Assembly: GCA_039820545.1 (NCBI GenBank)
Contig: JBCBPW010000013.1
Span: forward strand, 35,772 to 99,771
Direction of reading: 5' to 3'
Length of the DNA: 64,000 bases
From: JALEFZ01 sp039820545
GTDB lineage: Bacteria > Bacteroidota > Bacteroidia > J057
Of this stretch, positions 44,667 to 54,642 are shown piece after piece (the first letter of the stretch is position 1; each line of letters begins with the position of its first letter). The notes below the pieces were generated by a model, which was given only the letters and a program-made list of their open reading frames with translations, did no database searches and had not been told where the DNA came from. Both the position numbers and the translations under genes were made by a program.

Positions 44667-45482
44667 CTAGCAACTAAACTTCTTAAGGTGGTCTACTACT
44701 TTTCCAACATTCATTTGAGATACAGGTAGAAAAGTCGAGTCTCGTAAAGTCAACAGACGTTCTCGTCTATTCCATTTCTTCACATATTGCATATTAACTA
44801 GATGGGATTGGTGTATCCTCAAGAAGCCATATGGACTAAGTCTTGCCTCCAACTCTTTCAAAGTATAATTCACACATTTAAACGGTTGTTGATCCTTTAA
44901 ATAAATATTTGCTTGATTAACTCGAGCTTCACAATGAACGATTTCATCGACCATGACTAGTTCAAATCCATCTTTTACAGGAATAGGGAAAGGTTGTTTT
45001 CCAGCTTCTAACCTATTCATTTTAGCTTTAAGTGATTCCCACTTTCTATTTTGTATTTCAACTGCTCTCAGAAAATCTACTTTAGCTATGTTTTCTCCTC
45101 TTCCCCAATGACTTTCTATGTATTTCTTGATTGCTTCTGCCAAATCATTCGCACGTAAAGGCTTAAGCAAAAAGTCAAATGCACTAAACTTGAATGCTTT
45201 AACTGCATATTTTTCAAATGCCGTTACAAATATGACTTTGAAATCGATCTCATTGGGAGAGAGTCGTTCTAACAAATCAAATCCATAACCTGGTCTTAGC
45301 TCAACATCAAGAAAAAGGAGATCTATAGAAAGATTAGGAATCCCATTTATAGCACCTTCTAGGCTATCAAAGACTTCCACAATTTCAAAATCGTGATCAA
45401 ATTGTGCTAAAAGCAGTTTGATATCATCTACGTATTTCTGCTCATCCTCGACTATACAAATGCGAATCTTTAGTGACTTCAT
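44667..45482 (-). CDS. LytTR-family response regulator
   Basis: 271 residues. The receiver domain (1-125) has the acidic pair in IVEDEQKYVDD and phospho-acceptor Asp59 in LLFLDVELRPG. After a linker, a LytTR DNA-binding domain spans about 165-270 (EIVHCEARVNQANIYL, LKELEARLSPYGFLRIHQSHLVNMQYVKKWN). It belongs with the TPR-type LytS kinase encoded just downstream. The nearest candidate targets are the divergent exported-protein genes beginning at 45729, but no operator was identified. Confidence 0.93.
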   Translation of the reverse strand: MKSLKIRICIVEDEQKYVDDIKLLLAQFDHDFEIVEVFDSLEGAINGIPNLSIDLLFLDVELRPGYGFDLLERLSPNEIDFKVIFVTAFEKYAVKAFKFSAFDFLLKPLRANDLAEAIKKYIESHWGRGENIAKVDFLRAVEIQNRKWESLKAKMNRLEAGKQPFPIPVKDGFELVMVDEIVHCEARVNQANIYLKDQQPFKCVNYTLKELEARLSPYGFLRIHQSHLVNMQYVKKWNRRERLLTLRDSTFLPVSQMNVGKVVDHLKKFSC

Positions 45483-45728
45483 AGGGTCTGCGTTGAGATA
45501 GAAGGGATCTGTAAAGACTTTATTCTAATACGTGCTTACTGAATAATTTAAAAAGTCAGCAAATAATCCTAATTGAGCTAGAATAATTAATGCTACACTC
45601 TTTTTTGGGCTTAATGAAATATATTCATACAAGAATATAGTATTTAATCCACTTACGATTAATCATTTTGACTAAATCTTGATATATATGTCAATATTTT
45701 AAAGTAACTATATTTACCCTTAAAAATC

Positions 45729-46739
45729 ATGAAACAAGTCCTATTCACGATCCTATCGTTATTGATTACCTTTTCTGGAGTCCATGGACAACGCCTGATC
45801 GCTGTTCAGAATGGGGGAGCCCCGACATTCTATACAAATTTAGACTCGGCCATTCAAGATGCGCAAGCAGGAGATACGGTTTATATCCCTGGATATTTCC
45901 ATAATGTAGATACTTTTTTCATTGAGAAACCTCTAATCCTTGTTGGAGTGGGACATGATCCTGATTCCACACTTGCCTATGGAATAAATACTGAAATATC
46001 AGCGATCACTGTATTGAAATCCGATTCGGTCACTCTTATTGGGATGCTTTTTGATTCTCCGATATATCTAGGAACAAATACCCAAGCCATTCAAAAAATC
46101 AAAATTCAAAGTTGCCGAACCGAAGCCATCAATTATGGAAATTCTGCCACACAAGAGGTTGTGATAATAAATTCGGTCATTAAGAATTTAGTTGGTCTAG
46201 GCAATGAGAATTGTCGTGTGTTTAATTCTATTATTGATAATGGGGCTCAAAACTTCTCTAACGGTACAGTATTCCAAAATAATTTCTTCCTCCAGACCTC
46301 GCTTTATTACTTGAATTCCATGAACAATTGTACCTTTTCCAATAATGTTATCCTAAATATTCAAACGGGAATCAATAATCAGGGTAATGTTTTTTTTAAC
46401 AATCTGAAGTTTGGAAGCTTTACTGGAATATCTAGTGATAATGTTTTCTACAATAATGAAATATTTGGAGGCACCTTTTCTGTAGTTAAGGATACCATCT
46501 TTGCAGACATTGGTAATGGTCAACTATTTGCATACGATCGTGATTATAATTTAATCAGTTCCCTAGGCAAAAACGGCGGATCAGACGGTACTGATATAGG
46601 AATTTATGGAGGTCCCTTCCCTTGGAAAGATGGATCAATTCCTTTCCATCCCCACATACAGCAGAAGGTTATCTCACCTGTAACTGACTCTTTGGGTAGA
46701 TTGCCTATTCAAATTCGGGTAAGAGCTCAGAACTATTAG
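45729..46739 (+). CDS. Exported right-handed beta-helix protein
   Basis: 336 residues. Signal peptide 1-20 (ITFSGVHGQR). From about residue 30 the pectate-lyase-like pattern FYTNLDSAIQDAQAGDTVYIPG leads into short beta-strand coils rich in Asn ladders (NNFFLQ, NCTFSNNVILN, NVFFNNLKFG, NVFYNNEIFGG), i.e. a right-handed parallel beta-helix. SDGTDIGIYGGPFPW near 285-299 is the typical end of this protein group. No catalytic residues of a known lyase family are evident. It lies 31 bp upstream of the giant protease/adhesin gene, so the two are probably cotranscribed. Confidence 0.78.
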   Translation: MKQVLFTILSLLITFSGVHGQRLIAVQNGGAPTFYTNLDSAIQDAQAGDTVYIPGYFHNVDTFFIEKPLILVGVGHDPDSTLAYGINTEISAITVLKSDSVTLIGMLFDSPIYLGTNTQAIQKIKIQSCRTEAINYGNSATQEVVIINSVIKNLVGLGNENCRVFNSIIDNGAQNFSNGTVFQNNFFLQTSLYYLNSMNNCTFSNNVILNIQTGINNQGNVFFNNLKFGSFTGISSDNVFYNNEIFGGTFSVVKDTIFADIGNGQLFAYDRDYNLISSLGKNGGSDGTDIGIYGGPFPWKDGSIPFHPHIQQKVISPVTDSLGRLPIQIRVRAQNY

Positions 46740-46770
46740 ATCACCTCCTATCATACCACACTGATATAAC

Positions 46771-49700
46771 ATGAAACCTTTATATGTATTTTTGATCTCT
46801 ATTTCTTTGCTCGGAATGGTAATGCTGGGTGAACCGCTGGATATCAGTTCCTCTGAGAAGCAAGTATTAGGGGATGAAGATATTCAGCAGGTATTTGAAA
46901 AGTATCCATTTGTGTTAGATTATTTGGATGGGATTGCGATAAATGGTGATTTGGACAAAGGCCAAATAGCGGAATGTCATCAAAATATTAGTTGCCAATC
47001 TGGTACTGTTTGGGATGACGTTAAAAGATCTGTAGTCAAATTATGGATACCAATTCAAGATAGTAGTACAAATGGGGGTAGGCCTTGTACTGGCTTTTTT
47101 ATTAACAATGCCAACCCTGGTGAAGAAGGAGAACCTTATTTGATAACGGCAAGACATTGTGTATGGACAAATTTCCAAGCTGAGGGGCTTTGTATTTTTC
47201 TCAACTATGAAACAACGGCGTGCTCAAACTCCAGTCAGGAAGACTACACTCATATACTATTTGGTGGTGAGATAATTGCTAGTTCACAAGCGTATGACTA
47301 TACTCTCTTACGGTTAAAACATAGTCCGCCAGTTGATGCAAATCCATATTTCTCTGGGTTGGATTTCTCAGGCTCTCAAATAACATCATCAACTGCTATA
47401 CATCATCCACAAGGGAATCCAAAGAAAATTACTCACTCAAGTATTCCTCCAGAAACAGAAGTCGGAATAAACCTAGATGAGGGAGATATAACTTCTCGAA
47501 GTGAAAATATAATATGCTATAAATACAGATCTTGGGATTATGGTACTATTGAAGGGGGCTCTTCAGGTGGTCCACTATTTGATCAAAACCAAAGAGTAAT
47601 AGGAATTTGCCATGGGATGAGAACTAGCCTTAGAACGCTTACTCTTCCAGGATTGTTTAATAGAACTAAAAGGAAACCTATTGATCCATGTGAATTTTCC
47701 CCACAGAGAAGAACCATCGATCATTTTTTGTTTCAAGGTATTGAAAATATTTGGAGCGCACCTCCTACAGGGAGTGCAAATTTAAAATCAGAGATCTCTC
47801 CATCAAATTATTCCCAAACATTTATTCCCGCGTTAGATCTTAAACCGCTACCTAGTTCTTACTCCTATGACAGCTACGAGCCAAATGACCTTATACCTAT
47901 CGATATACTAGACCTTCCTAGAGTCTTTAGTACAAAGACCAAAATCAATGAAGGAGATTTATTTCATGCAGAAATAAGTAGTTCAACAGATGTTGACCAC
48001 TACTTGGTTTCGCTTCGGGATTTGGGGAGTCTGAACATAACCATGACACCTCCTGCTGGGAAAAACTATAATTTGGAAATCTTGGATGCAAGTGGTATCC
48101 CAACGCCTAATCAACCTCTTCCTGGTGGTTCAGGTCAAGAAGAAATAGGAACTTATTCGAAAACGAATTCAGGACAAACTCTCCTCATCATTAAAGTAAC
48201 TGGAGAAGGTGGAGCAAACAGTAATGAGGATTACGAACTTAGTTTCTCCTTTACAGAAAATTGTGTTCCTAATGATCCCAATGATCCTGCTGAAGATCTT
48301 GCAAATGCATCTTCTTATTTTGGACAACCCTTATCGAATGCTTCACTCGCGCAATCTTATCAAGGATATATCAGTTCTGCCACCGATCAGGATTTCATTT
48401 CTTTTGGAATACAAGGTGGGGGACTCTTAAACATTAGCTTACAAAACCTGGGAGCAAACTATGACATTGAACTTCAAGACGCACAAGGGGGGATAATAAC
48501 GTCTTCTACCACACCGGGGATTGATGGAGAACAGATAAGTGAGTATTGGCCAACAGACACTAATACGACGGCATATCTTCGGATTTTCGGGGTAAATGGA
48601 GCCTTTGATCTCTGTAATGCATACGATTTAAATGTTAGCTGGACCCCAGGGACAGGTTGTCCTAATACAAGCGAGCCAAATGATAGTCGCCAATTGGCAT
48701 TAACTAACCTACCTGACCTGGACCTTAATCCTATCAATAACTTTCAGATTAATGCTCCTTTGTTCCAGCAAGATGAGGATTTCTACAAGTTGAATGTTGA
48801 GGCAGAGGGTACCCTTACAGTTGATCTAATTAACCTGCCAGCAGATTATGAGGTTCGGCTCCTTGACAATAATGGAAATATTATTGCCAGTGATCCACAA
48901 TTAGGAACCACTCCAGAGCAGGTAACTTTTGCTTATACCTCTCAATCTGTTACTACCACATTTTACCTTCAAGTGGTTGGAATTAATGGTGCCTTTGATG
49001 AATGCAGTCCTTACCAAATTTCGCTAAACTGGAATCCTACCTCTTCCTGTCTTGATAATTTTGAACCTAATGATGATTTGGCTTCCTCATCGAATACCTT
49101 AGGAAGTCTGGGACTCGTTGCAAGTAATCAAATCATCCAGTCAAAAATTCGAACCGCTACGGATAAAGATTTTTTTGCTGTTGAACTTCTGGAGGAGGGG
49201 ACTTTAACGCTGGACTTGACAAACCTACCTTTAGATTATGATTTATTCTTATACGATGACAACAACGTTCTCCTGGCAAGTGGAACCAATACAGGAGTGA
49301 CATCTGAGCAGATCCTTTTTCCCTATTCTACTAGTTTAGATGCAACTTTTTATGTTGTAGTAGAAGGTAAATCAGGGGTCTTTGATCCCTGCAACTCCTA
49401 TCAGTTGGGCGCAAGCTGGGTGCCGTTAAATGCATGTTCACCTCCAATAGCTCCACCAGATCTAACAATACCAGGCGCACCTAACCTTCCAGGATTACTT
49501 GTTTCCACAACAACTCCTACATTTGAATGGATTCCTATCCCAGGAGCTACTACTTATGAGTTGAGAATTTTTGAAATCAATAATACATCTAGTACACTTA
49601 TTTACAGTGAATGTGTTGGTCCTTCTCCCTTTACTCTGCCTTCAGGGGTTCTGGAAGGAGGAAAGCAGTACAAATGGGATCTACAAGGAACTGTAGATTG

Positions 49701-52700
49701 CGGTACTTGTGTAGGACCTACATCGGGGGTTTGCTACTTTCAGGTAGATCCAGCATTAGCTCCATCTTGTACAGGAGTCACCACTTTGAGTGCTTTTTCT
49801 GGTATTATTTCAGATGGAAGTGGACCTGATAACTATGATAATAATTCAACATGTGCATGGCTAATAGATGTTCCTGGGGCTACTTCTATTAACCTGAGTT
49901 TCACAGAATTTGAAATCGAAAACAATTATGACTTCGTCGCAGTAATAGATGGTAATACGCTTAATGACCCTATCCTTGGAATTTATACTGGAGCCAATCT
50001 TCCACCTGATCTAAGATCTAGTGATGGAGAAATGCTTGTAGTATTTATTTCCAATTCACAATTCACAATGGAAGGATGGTCTGCCAACTACACCGCCAGA
50101 TTCGCAGAAGTAACGGAATACGAATACTGGTTTGACGATGACTATGCGAATAAAGTAAACAGCTCTGCTGGCTTAACAGGGGGTTTTCTGGATACTCAGC
50201 TTCCTACTACGGGACTTAGCCCAGGTTTGCACGCTCTGAACATCCGCTTAAAAGATGATCTTGCCCAGTGGTCTTCTGTGATCAGTCAATATTTCCAGAA
50301 ACTTCCTGAACATTCGGGGGGAGTTCCTAAGATTGTAGGTTATGAATACTGGTTTGATGATGATTACACCAATCATATAACAGTTAATGCAGGCCCATCT
50401 CAGGGAGTCATCACCATGGACTCCTTGGATGCTACATCCCTACCTAGTGGTTTGCATGCCTTCCATATCCGTTATAAGGATGAGATTGGGAACTGGTCTT
50501 CTGTCATCAGTCAATACATTCACAAGATCGGTAATCCTCCTCCGACTCTTCCAAACCTGATCGTAGGATACCGTTATTTCTTCGATCAGGCAGATAGTGC
50601 CATGGTAACGGTGAAGTTGCCGACGCCCATCAATCCCCTAAATCTGATTACAAATATTGATGCGACAAGTGTTCTACCAGGCACGCATACGATCCACCTT
50701 CAATTTGAGGATACAGCTCACTATTGGAGTTCTGTCCTGACAGATACCTTCACACGGATTGCAGCGCCCAGGGCAAGTTTCTCGACTTTAGATACCTTCA
50801 TCTGTTTAGGATCACAAGCAAGCTTCACCAATAATTCTACGGAGGCAGATCAATTCCTATGGGACTTTGGTGATGGAGCCAGCAGCACCCAAAGCGATCC
50901 CGTCCATACCTATACTTCGGGAGGTCTTTATACCGTAAGGTTAATCGCTACAAATACTAGCTTTGGCGTCTCTGATACCTTGGTTCAGGAACAACTCGTA
51001 CAGGTCTCAGACATTCAGGTAAATGTGGCTGGAGCTAATCAGGGATGCTTTGGAGATACTCTTTCACTGGTTTCTACAGGTGCTAGCAATTACTCATGGA
51101 TATCTACAGCGAACCTTAGCCAAACAACTGGCCCCAATGTAGATGTAATCCTAGACCAATCTGCCATTGTTCAAGTCATAGGAAGCAACAGTGTGGGATG
51201 TGCAGATACGGTAAACTATGCCATTACAGTAGATACCCTACCTAGTCCTCCTACACTCAATAATTTTGGTAACGTACCTTTGTGCCAAGGAGATACACTC
51301 ATATTGACAGGACCCTCAGGACTCGCAGAATACCTTTGGTCTAGTGGGGATACAACCTCTTCAATCTCGGTTACCCAAAATGGATTGTTCAGCCTACAGG
51401 TCACGAATAACCAGGGATGTGTGAGTCCTCCTTCAGCTCCTGCATTTGTTGCGGTTGTTTCGCTCCCCCCTGCACCCACCATCGATTCCTTAAATAGCTT
51501 ACAGTTCTGTCAAGGAGATAGCGTCACATTAGTTGCTCAAGGAATCTTCCAAGATTTCTTATGGTCAACAGGGGAAAACACTCCCCAGATCACGGTTTCT
51601 ACTTCCCAGACGGTAACAGTTACCTCCTTCAATTTTGAGGGTTGTCAGAGCCTGCCTTCCAGCCCTGTTCAGGTTGTGGTCAGTCCTAATCCTGCACCAC
51701 CTACGATTTCGGCAAGCGGAAGCCTGACCTTCTGTGATGGAGAAGATGTGACCCTATCTACTTCTGGTGGGTTTGCTCAGTATGACTGGTCCAATGGAGA
51801 TACAACCTCAAGTATTTTGGTGAATCAGAGTGGTAGTTTTTGGGTAGATGTAATAGACCAAAATGGGTGCTCAAGTATAAATTCCGATACGATCAATGTG
51901 ATCGTTAATCCTAATCCAGTAGCTCCTTCGCTAACTGCCAATGGAGCTTTAACCTTTTGTAATGGAGAAGATGTGACCCTATCGATTCCCACAGGATTCA
52001 CGCAATACAACTGGTCTAATGGAGATACAACAGCCAGCATTTTGGTGGACCAAAGTGGTAGCTATTGGGTAAGTGTAGTAGATCAGAATGGGTGTTCGAG
52101 TGAAAATTCAGATACCGCTAATGTGGTTGTGAATCCACTTCCATCTAAACCTTCTGTCAGTGCCACTGGCCTTTTTGAGTTTTGTGAAGGAGGAAATGTG
52201 ATCCTCACGGGTCAGTCGAATCTATCAACATATAATTGGTCAAATGGAGATACCACAGCCAGTATATTAGTGGATCAAAATGGTAGTTTTTGGCTAAATG
52301 TGACAGACTCTAATGGGTGCTCAAGTGAAAACTCTGATACGGTTAATGTGATTGTCAATCCACTTCCACCAGTTCCATCGATCAACGCGAATGAGCCCTT
52401 GGCATTTTGCCCAGGAGAGCAAGTCATTTTATCGGGTCCCGTAGGATATACCTATTTGTGGTCTACAGGAGACACAACGGAGCAGATTACTATCTCAGAC
52501 AGTATTCAGATCAGCTTGATCGTTACTGATGTAAATGGCTGTAGTAGGCCTTCTACGGACACACTACAAACCCAGGTATTTGCACAACCTATTATTCCTA
52601 CGATTAGCTTAGGCGGCGCCAGTGAGTTCTGTGAAGGGTACAGTGTAGATCTGAGTAGTACGCCAGCATTTGCTTATAACTGGTCGACAGGAGACACTAC

Positions 52701-53745
52701 GCAGCAAATCACAGTTAGCCTATCAGGAATCTATGCCCTGGTGATCGAAAATGCTGATGGTTGTCAAAGTGATAGTGCTTTCAGTCCTCAAATTGTAGTG
52801 AATCCTTTACCTGCTCAGCCCACGATTCAAGCAAATGGACCTCTGGAATTCTGTGAGGGAGACTCTGTGATACTTTCTGCTCCCCAAGGGTTTACATCCT
52901 ACCTATGGAGTACGGGAGACAGTACAGATCAATTGATCATCAAGGAATCAGGTGTGCTTACATTAGAAGTTACGGATGCCAATGGCTGTAAAAGTCCGAT
53001 ATCGGATACGACTTTCGTTAACGTATCCCCTCAGCCTGATACTCCTTTTATTTCAGTACTTGGATCTACTTTATTCTGCGAAGGAGGAAGCGTAATCCTT
53101 GAAGCAACTCCTGGAGGAGCAGGATCTTATCAGTGGACAAATGGAGATGCGACAGATGTCATTACTGTAGGAATTAGTGGTTCTTATTCGGTGTGGGTTG
53201 AAAGTAATGAGGGTTGTATCAGCTTCTCTCCGGATACTGTAGAGGTTACAGTTATTGCCAGACCTGATACCCCATTGATTCAACCTCTAGGAATTGATAG
53301 TCTCATATCTTCCGTAAGCGGAGATCGATATGAGTGGTATCAAGATGGGATTCTGTTGATAGATAGTACACAAGCCATTCAGGCTTCTGCGACAGGAGAA
53401 TACGTCGTCATAGTCTTCAATGACTCGTGTGGATCAGCTCCATCAGATACCTTCTCCTTTGTGGTAAGTTCCTTGGTGAGCCAATATGAGTCCGATATTC
53501 AGCTATATCCTAATCCATCCGAGAAGACGCTCTTCATCCAGGGAAATGGATTACCTGAAGGAGAATTGGAGCTTAAGATTTATGATGCTCGTGGAAGGGA
53601 AGTTCTTAGGAGATACGTCCGCACCAAAGATGGTGGACTTTCTACCCGAGTAGAGGTCTCTAGTTGGGCCAGATCTGTCTACCAGGTAAGCTTGACAAGT
53701 GCAGATAGAGAGATTTTGTATCTGGGTAAGTTCATGAAGGAGTAA
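46771..53745 (+). CDS. Giant T9SS trypsin-like protease/adhesin
   Basis: 2324 residues. Signal peptide 1-20. A trypsin-fold (S1-like) domain at about 80-330 has a full triad: His129 in ITARHC, Asp176 in AYDYTLLRL and Ser265 in EGGSSGGPLF. Four pre-peptidase C-terminal-like beta domains follow (about 365-900, each ending in a GxFDxCxxYxLxxxW pattern), then an FN3-like segment, a CUB-like domain (about 1020-1110), and three repeats of EYWFDDDYxN...GLHAxxIRxKD...WSSVISQY (about 1115-1330). A PKD domain (FLWDFGDGAS), about ten Ig-like repeats (YxWSxGDTT...VTDxNGC) and a T9SS sorting domain (LYPNPSEKTLFIQ) complete it. A secreted or surface-bound protease with adhesive stalk is inferred. Confidence 0.9.
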   Translation: MKPLYVFLISISLLGMVMLGEPLDISSSEKQVLGDEDIQQVFEKYPFVLDYLDGIAINGDLDKGQIAECHQNISCQSGTVWDDVKRSVVKLWIPIQDSSTNGGRPCTGFFINNANPGEEGEPYLITARHCVWTNFQAEGLCIFLNYETTACSNSSQEDYTHILFGGEIIASSQAYDYTLLRLKHSPPVDANPYFSGLDFSGSQITSSTAIHHPQGNPKKITHSSIPPETEVGINLDEGDITSRSENIICYKYRSWDYGTIEGGSSGGPLFDQNQRVIGICHGMRTSLRTLTLPGLFNRTKRKPIDPCEFSPQRRTIDHFLFQGIENIWSAPPTGSANLKSEISPSNYSQTFIPALDLKPLPSSYSYDSYEPNDLIPIDILDLPRVFSTKTKINEGDLFHAEISSSTDVDHYLVSLRDLGSLNITMTPPAGKNYNLEILDASGIPTPNQPLPGGSGQEEIGTYSKTNSGQTLLIIKVTGEGGANSNEDYELSFSFTENCVPNDPNDPAEDLANASSYFGQPLSNASLAQSYQGYISSATDQDFISFGIQGGGLLNISLQNLGANYDIELQDAQGGIITSSTTPGIDGEQISEYWPTDTNTTAYLRIFGVNGAFDLCNAYDLNVSWTPGTGCPNTSEPNDSRQLALTNLPDLDLNPINNFQINAPLFQQDEDFYKLNVEAEGTLTVDLINLPADYEVRLLDNNGNIIASDPQLGTTPEQVTFAYTSQSVTTTFYLQVVGINGAFDECSPYQISLNWNPTSSCLDNFEPNDDLASSSNTLGSLGLVASNQIIQSKIRTATDKDFFAVELLEEGTLTLDLTNLPLDYDLFLYDDNNVLLASGTNTGVTSEQILFPYSTSLDATFYVVVEGKSGVFDPCNSYQLGASWVPLNACSPPIAPPDLTIPGAPNLPGLLVSTTTPTFEWIPIPGATTYELRIFEINNTSSTLIYSECVGPSPFTLPSGVLEGGKQYKWDLQGTVDCGTCVGPTSGVCYFQVDPALAPSCTGVTTLSAFSGIISDGSGPDNYDNNSTCAWLIDVPGATSINLSFTEFEIENNYDFVAVIDGNTLNDPILGIYTGANLPPDLRSSDGEMLVVFISNSQFTMEGWSANYTARFAEVTEYEYWFDDDYANKVNSSAGLTGGFLDTQLPTTGLSPGLHALNIRLKDDLAQWSSVISQYFQKLPEHSGGVPKIVGYEYWFDDDYTNHITVNAGPSQGVITMDSLDATSLPSGLHAFHIRYKDEIGNWSSVISQYIHKIGNPPPTLPNLIVGYRYFFDQADSAMVTVKLPTPINPLNLITNIDATSVLPGTHTIHLQFEDTAHYWSSVLTDTFTRIAAPRASFSTLDTFICLGSQASFTNNSTEADQFLWDFGDGASSTQSDPVHTYTSGGLYTVRLIATNTSFGVSDTLVQEQLVQVSDIQVNVAGANQGCFGDTLSLVSTGASNYSWISTANLSQTTGPNVDVILDQSAIVQVIGSNSVGCADTVNYAITVDTLPSPPTLNNFGNVPLCQGDTLILTGPSGLAEYLWSSGDTTSSISVTQNGLFSLQVTNNQGCVSPPSAPAFVAVVSLPPAPTIDSLNSLQFCQGDSVTLVAQGIFQDFLWSTGENTPQITVSTSQTVTVTSFNFEGCQSLPSSPVQVVVSPNPAPPTISASGSLTFCDGEDVTLSTSGGFAQYDWSNGDTTSSILVNQSGSFWVDVIDQNGCSSINSDTINVIVNPNPVAPSLTANGALTFCNGEDVTLSIPTGFTQYNWSNGDTTASILVDQSGSYWVSVVDQNGCSSENSDTANVVVNPLPSKPSVSATGLFEFCEGGNVILTGQSNLSTYNWSNGDTTASILVDQNGSFWLNVTDSNGCSSENSDTVNVIVNPLPPVPSINANEPLAFCPGEQVILSGPVGYTYLWSTGDTTEQITISDSIQISLIVTDVNGCSRPSTDTLQTQVFAQPIIPTISLGGASEFCEGYSVDLSSTPAFAYNWSTGDTTQQITVSLSGIYALVIENADGCQSDSAFSPQIVVNPLPAQPTIQANGPLEFCEGDSVILSAPQGFTSYLWSTGDSTDQLIIKESGVLTLEVTDANGCKSPISDTTFVNVSPQPDTPFISVLGSTLFCEGGSVILEATPGGAGSYQWTNGDATDVITVGISGSYSVWVESNEGCISFSPDTVEVTVIARPDTPLIQPLGIDSLISSVSGDRYEWYQDGILLIDSTQAIQASATGEYVVIVFNDSCGSAPSDTFSFVVSSLVSQYESDIQLYPNPSEKTLFIQGNGLPEGELELKIYDARGREVLRRYVRTKDGGLSTRVEVSSWARSVYQVSLTSADREILYLGKFMKE

Positions 53746-53782
53746 ATATAAATTATGGGTTCTCACCCAAAAAGATTCTCAT

Positions 53783-53819
53783 AAAGAGAGCTTAAATTAC
53801 GGTTTAGGCTCTCTTTTTC
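53783..53819 (+). terminator. Terminator of the giant protease gene
   Basis: AAAGAGAGC (53783-53791) pairs with GCTCTCTTT (53809-53817), followed by TTCTTGG with a T-rich run on the plus strand. It overlaps the 3' end of the convergent small gene and may work in both directions. Confidence 0.75.
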
Positions 53820-54003
53820 TTGGTTTTTTATTCTTTATCCAGTTGCGTCGTAACTCAAAGATACCCGTAGCCAACAGGACCAACTGTACAAGGAACTTGG
53901 ATATAGCCGTCAACTCATCTACAGAGGGTATGTAGAGGATAAACTCAGCTAGTAGGTATCGGCTGAAGATGGAGAGGAGGCTGGTGCTTTTGAGGAAGTT
54001 CAT
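53797..54003 (-). CDS. Small membrane protein in phage-like cluster (holin-like features)
   Basis: 68 residues. There is one hydrophobic segment at about 32-50 (TAISKFLVQLVLLATGIFEL), a second weaker one at about 10-25 (LSIFSRYLLAEFILYIP), and a very basic C-terminus (RRNWIKNKKPRKREPKP). Size, helices and charged tail fit a holin-like protein, but no family is recognised. It is the last gene of the minus-strand cluster 55901 to 53797. Confidence 0.5.
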   Translation of the reverse strand: MNFLKSTSLLSIFSRYLLAEFILYIPSVDELTAISKFLVQLVLLATGIFELRRNWIKNKKPRKREPKP

Positions 54004-54035
54004 ACCTGTCAGTTTAGGCCTGTTGGATAGGGTGA

Positions 54036-54281
54036 TTATTCCAGCTTGAGATGTAGTGCTGAAGAGGGATTGGGCAAGACTTTCTCGTCCGTTTTGGCTG
54101 TGCCAGGTCGGAGGAAGTCATCATCGACATAGATGATGATGAAAGTCCTTGACTGCTGGTCGGATTCGAAGGCTTGGCTGAGGTCGAGGCTGGTGGTGTC
54201 TTGATTGAGCTTGATCTGCGCGTGCTGGGCGAGTTCGGGTGCGAGCTTGATTTGGGTTGATGTTGTGAGTTGAATTTTCAT
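54036..54281 (-). CDS. Small hypothetical protein in phage-like cluster
   Basis: 81 residues, soluble, no signal. It contains FIIIYVDDDFLRPGTAKTD in its second half. Not recognised. It lies 32 bp upstream of the small membrane protein gene in the same direction and downstream of the DUF6266 gene and the tandem repeat. Confidence 0.5.
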   Translation of the reverse strand: MKIQLTTSTQIKLAPELAQHAQIKLNQDTTSLDLSQAFESDQQSRTFIIIYVDDDFLRPGTAKTDEKVLPNPSSALHLKLE

Positions 54282-54293
54282 GAGTTTTTTGAT

Positions 54294-54597
54294 TTTATGG
54301 TTTATTGTCTTTGGGAGGTGTGAGTGATTGTTGGAATGAGGATTTGCAGGATTTAAGGATTCATAAGATGTTATGGGTTGTTGCCTTTGGCATGCGTGAA
54401 TGATTGTTGGAATGAGGATTTTTAGGATTTAAGGATTCGTAAGATTTTATGGTTTATTGCCTTTAGCATGCGTGAATGATTGTTGGAATGAGGATTTTTA
54501 GGATTTAAGGATTCATAAGATGTTATGGATTGTTGCCTTTAGCATGAGTGAATGATTGTTGGAATAAGGATTTTCAGGATTTAAGGATTGTTAGGAT
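54294..54597. repeat. 76-bp tandem repeat, about four copies
   Basis: The anchor GATTGTTGGAAT occurs at 54326, 54402, 54478 and 54554, an exact 76-bp period. Copies differ by scattered substitutions only, without indels. Each contains AGGATTTAAGGATT and a CTTT(A/G)GCATG-like segment. The repeat fills the space between two small minus-strand genes and has no long open frame. Confidence 0.9.
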
Positions 54598-54599
54598 GG

Positions 54600-54629
54600 G
54601 TTCCCGAGGGGTTTCGGTGCCTCGGGAAC
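54600..54629 (-). terminator. Strong hairpin downstream of the DUF6266 gene
   Basis: GTTCCCGAGG (54600-54609) pairs perfectly with CCTCGGGAAC (54620-54629), 14 bp after the stop at 54643. There is no T-run, so it could act as an mRNA 3'-end stabiliser rather than an intrinsic terminator. Confidence 0.5.
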
Positions 54630-54642
54630 TGGATCGTTGAAT

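Noticed and set aside
54294..54597. CRISPR array
   Set aside because: The whole 76-bp unit is repeated with scattered substitutions; there is no division into constant repeats and unique spacers and no cas gene nearby.
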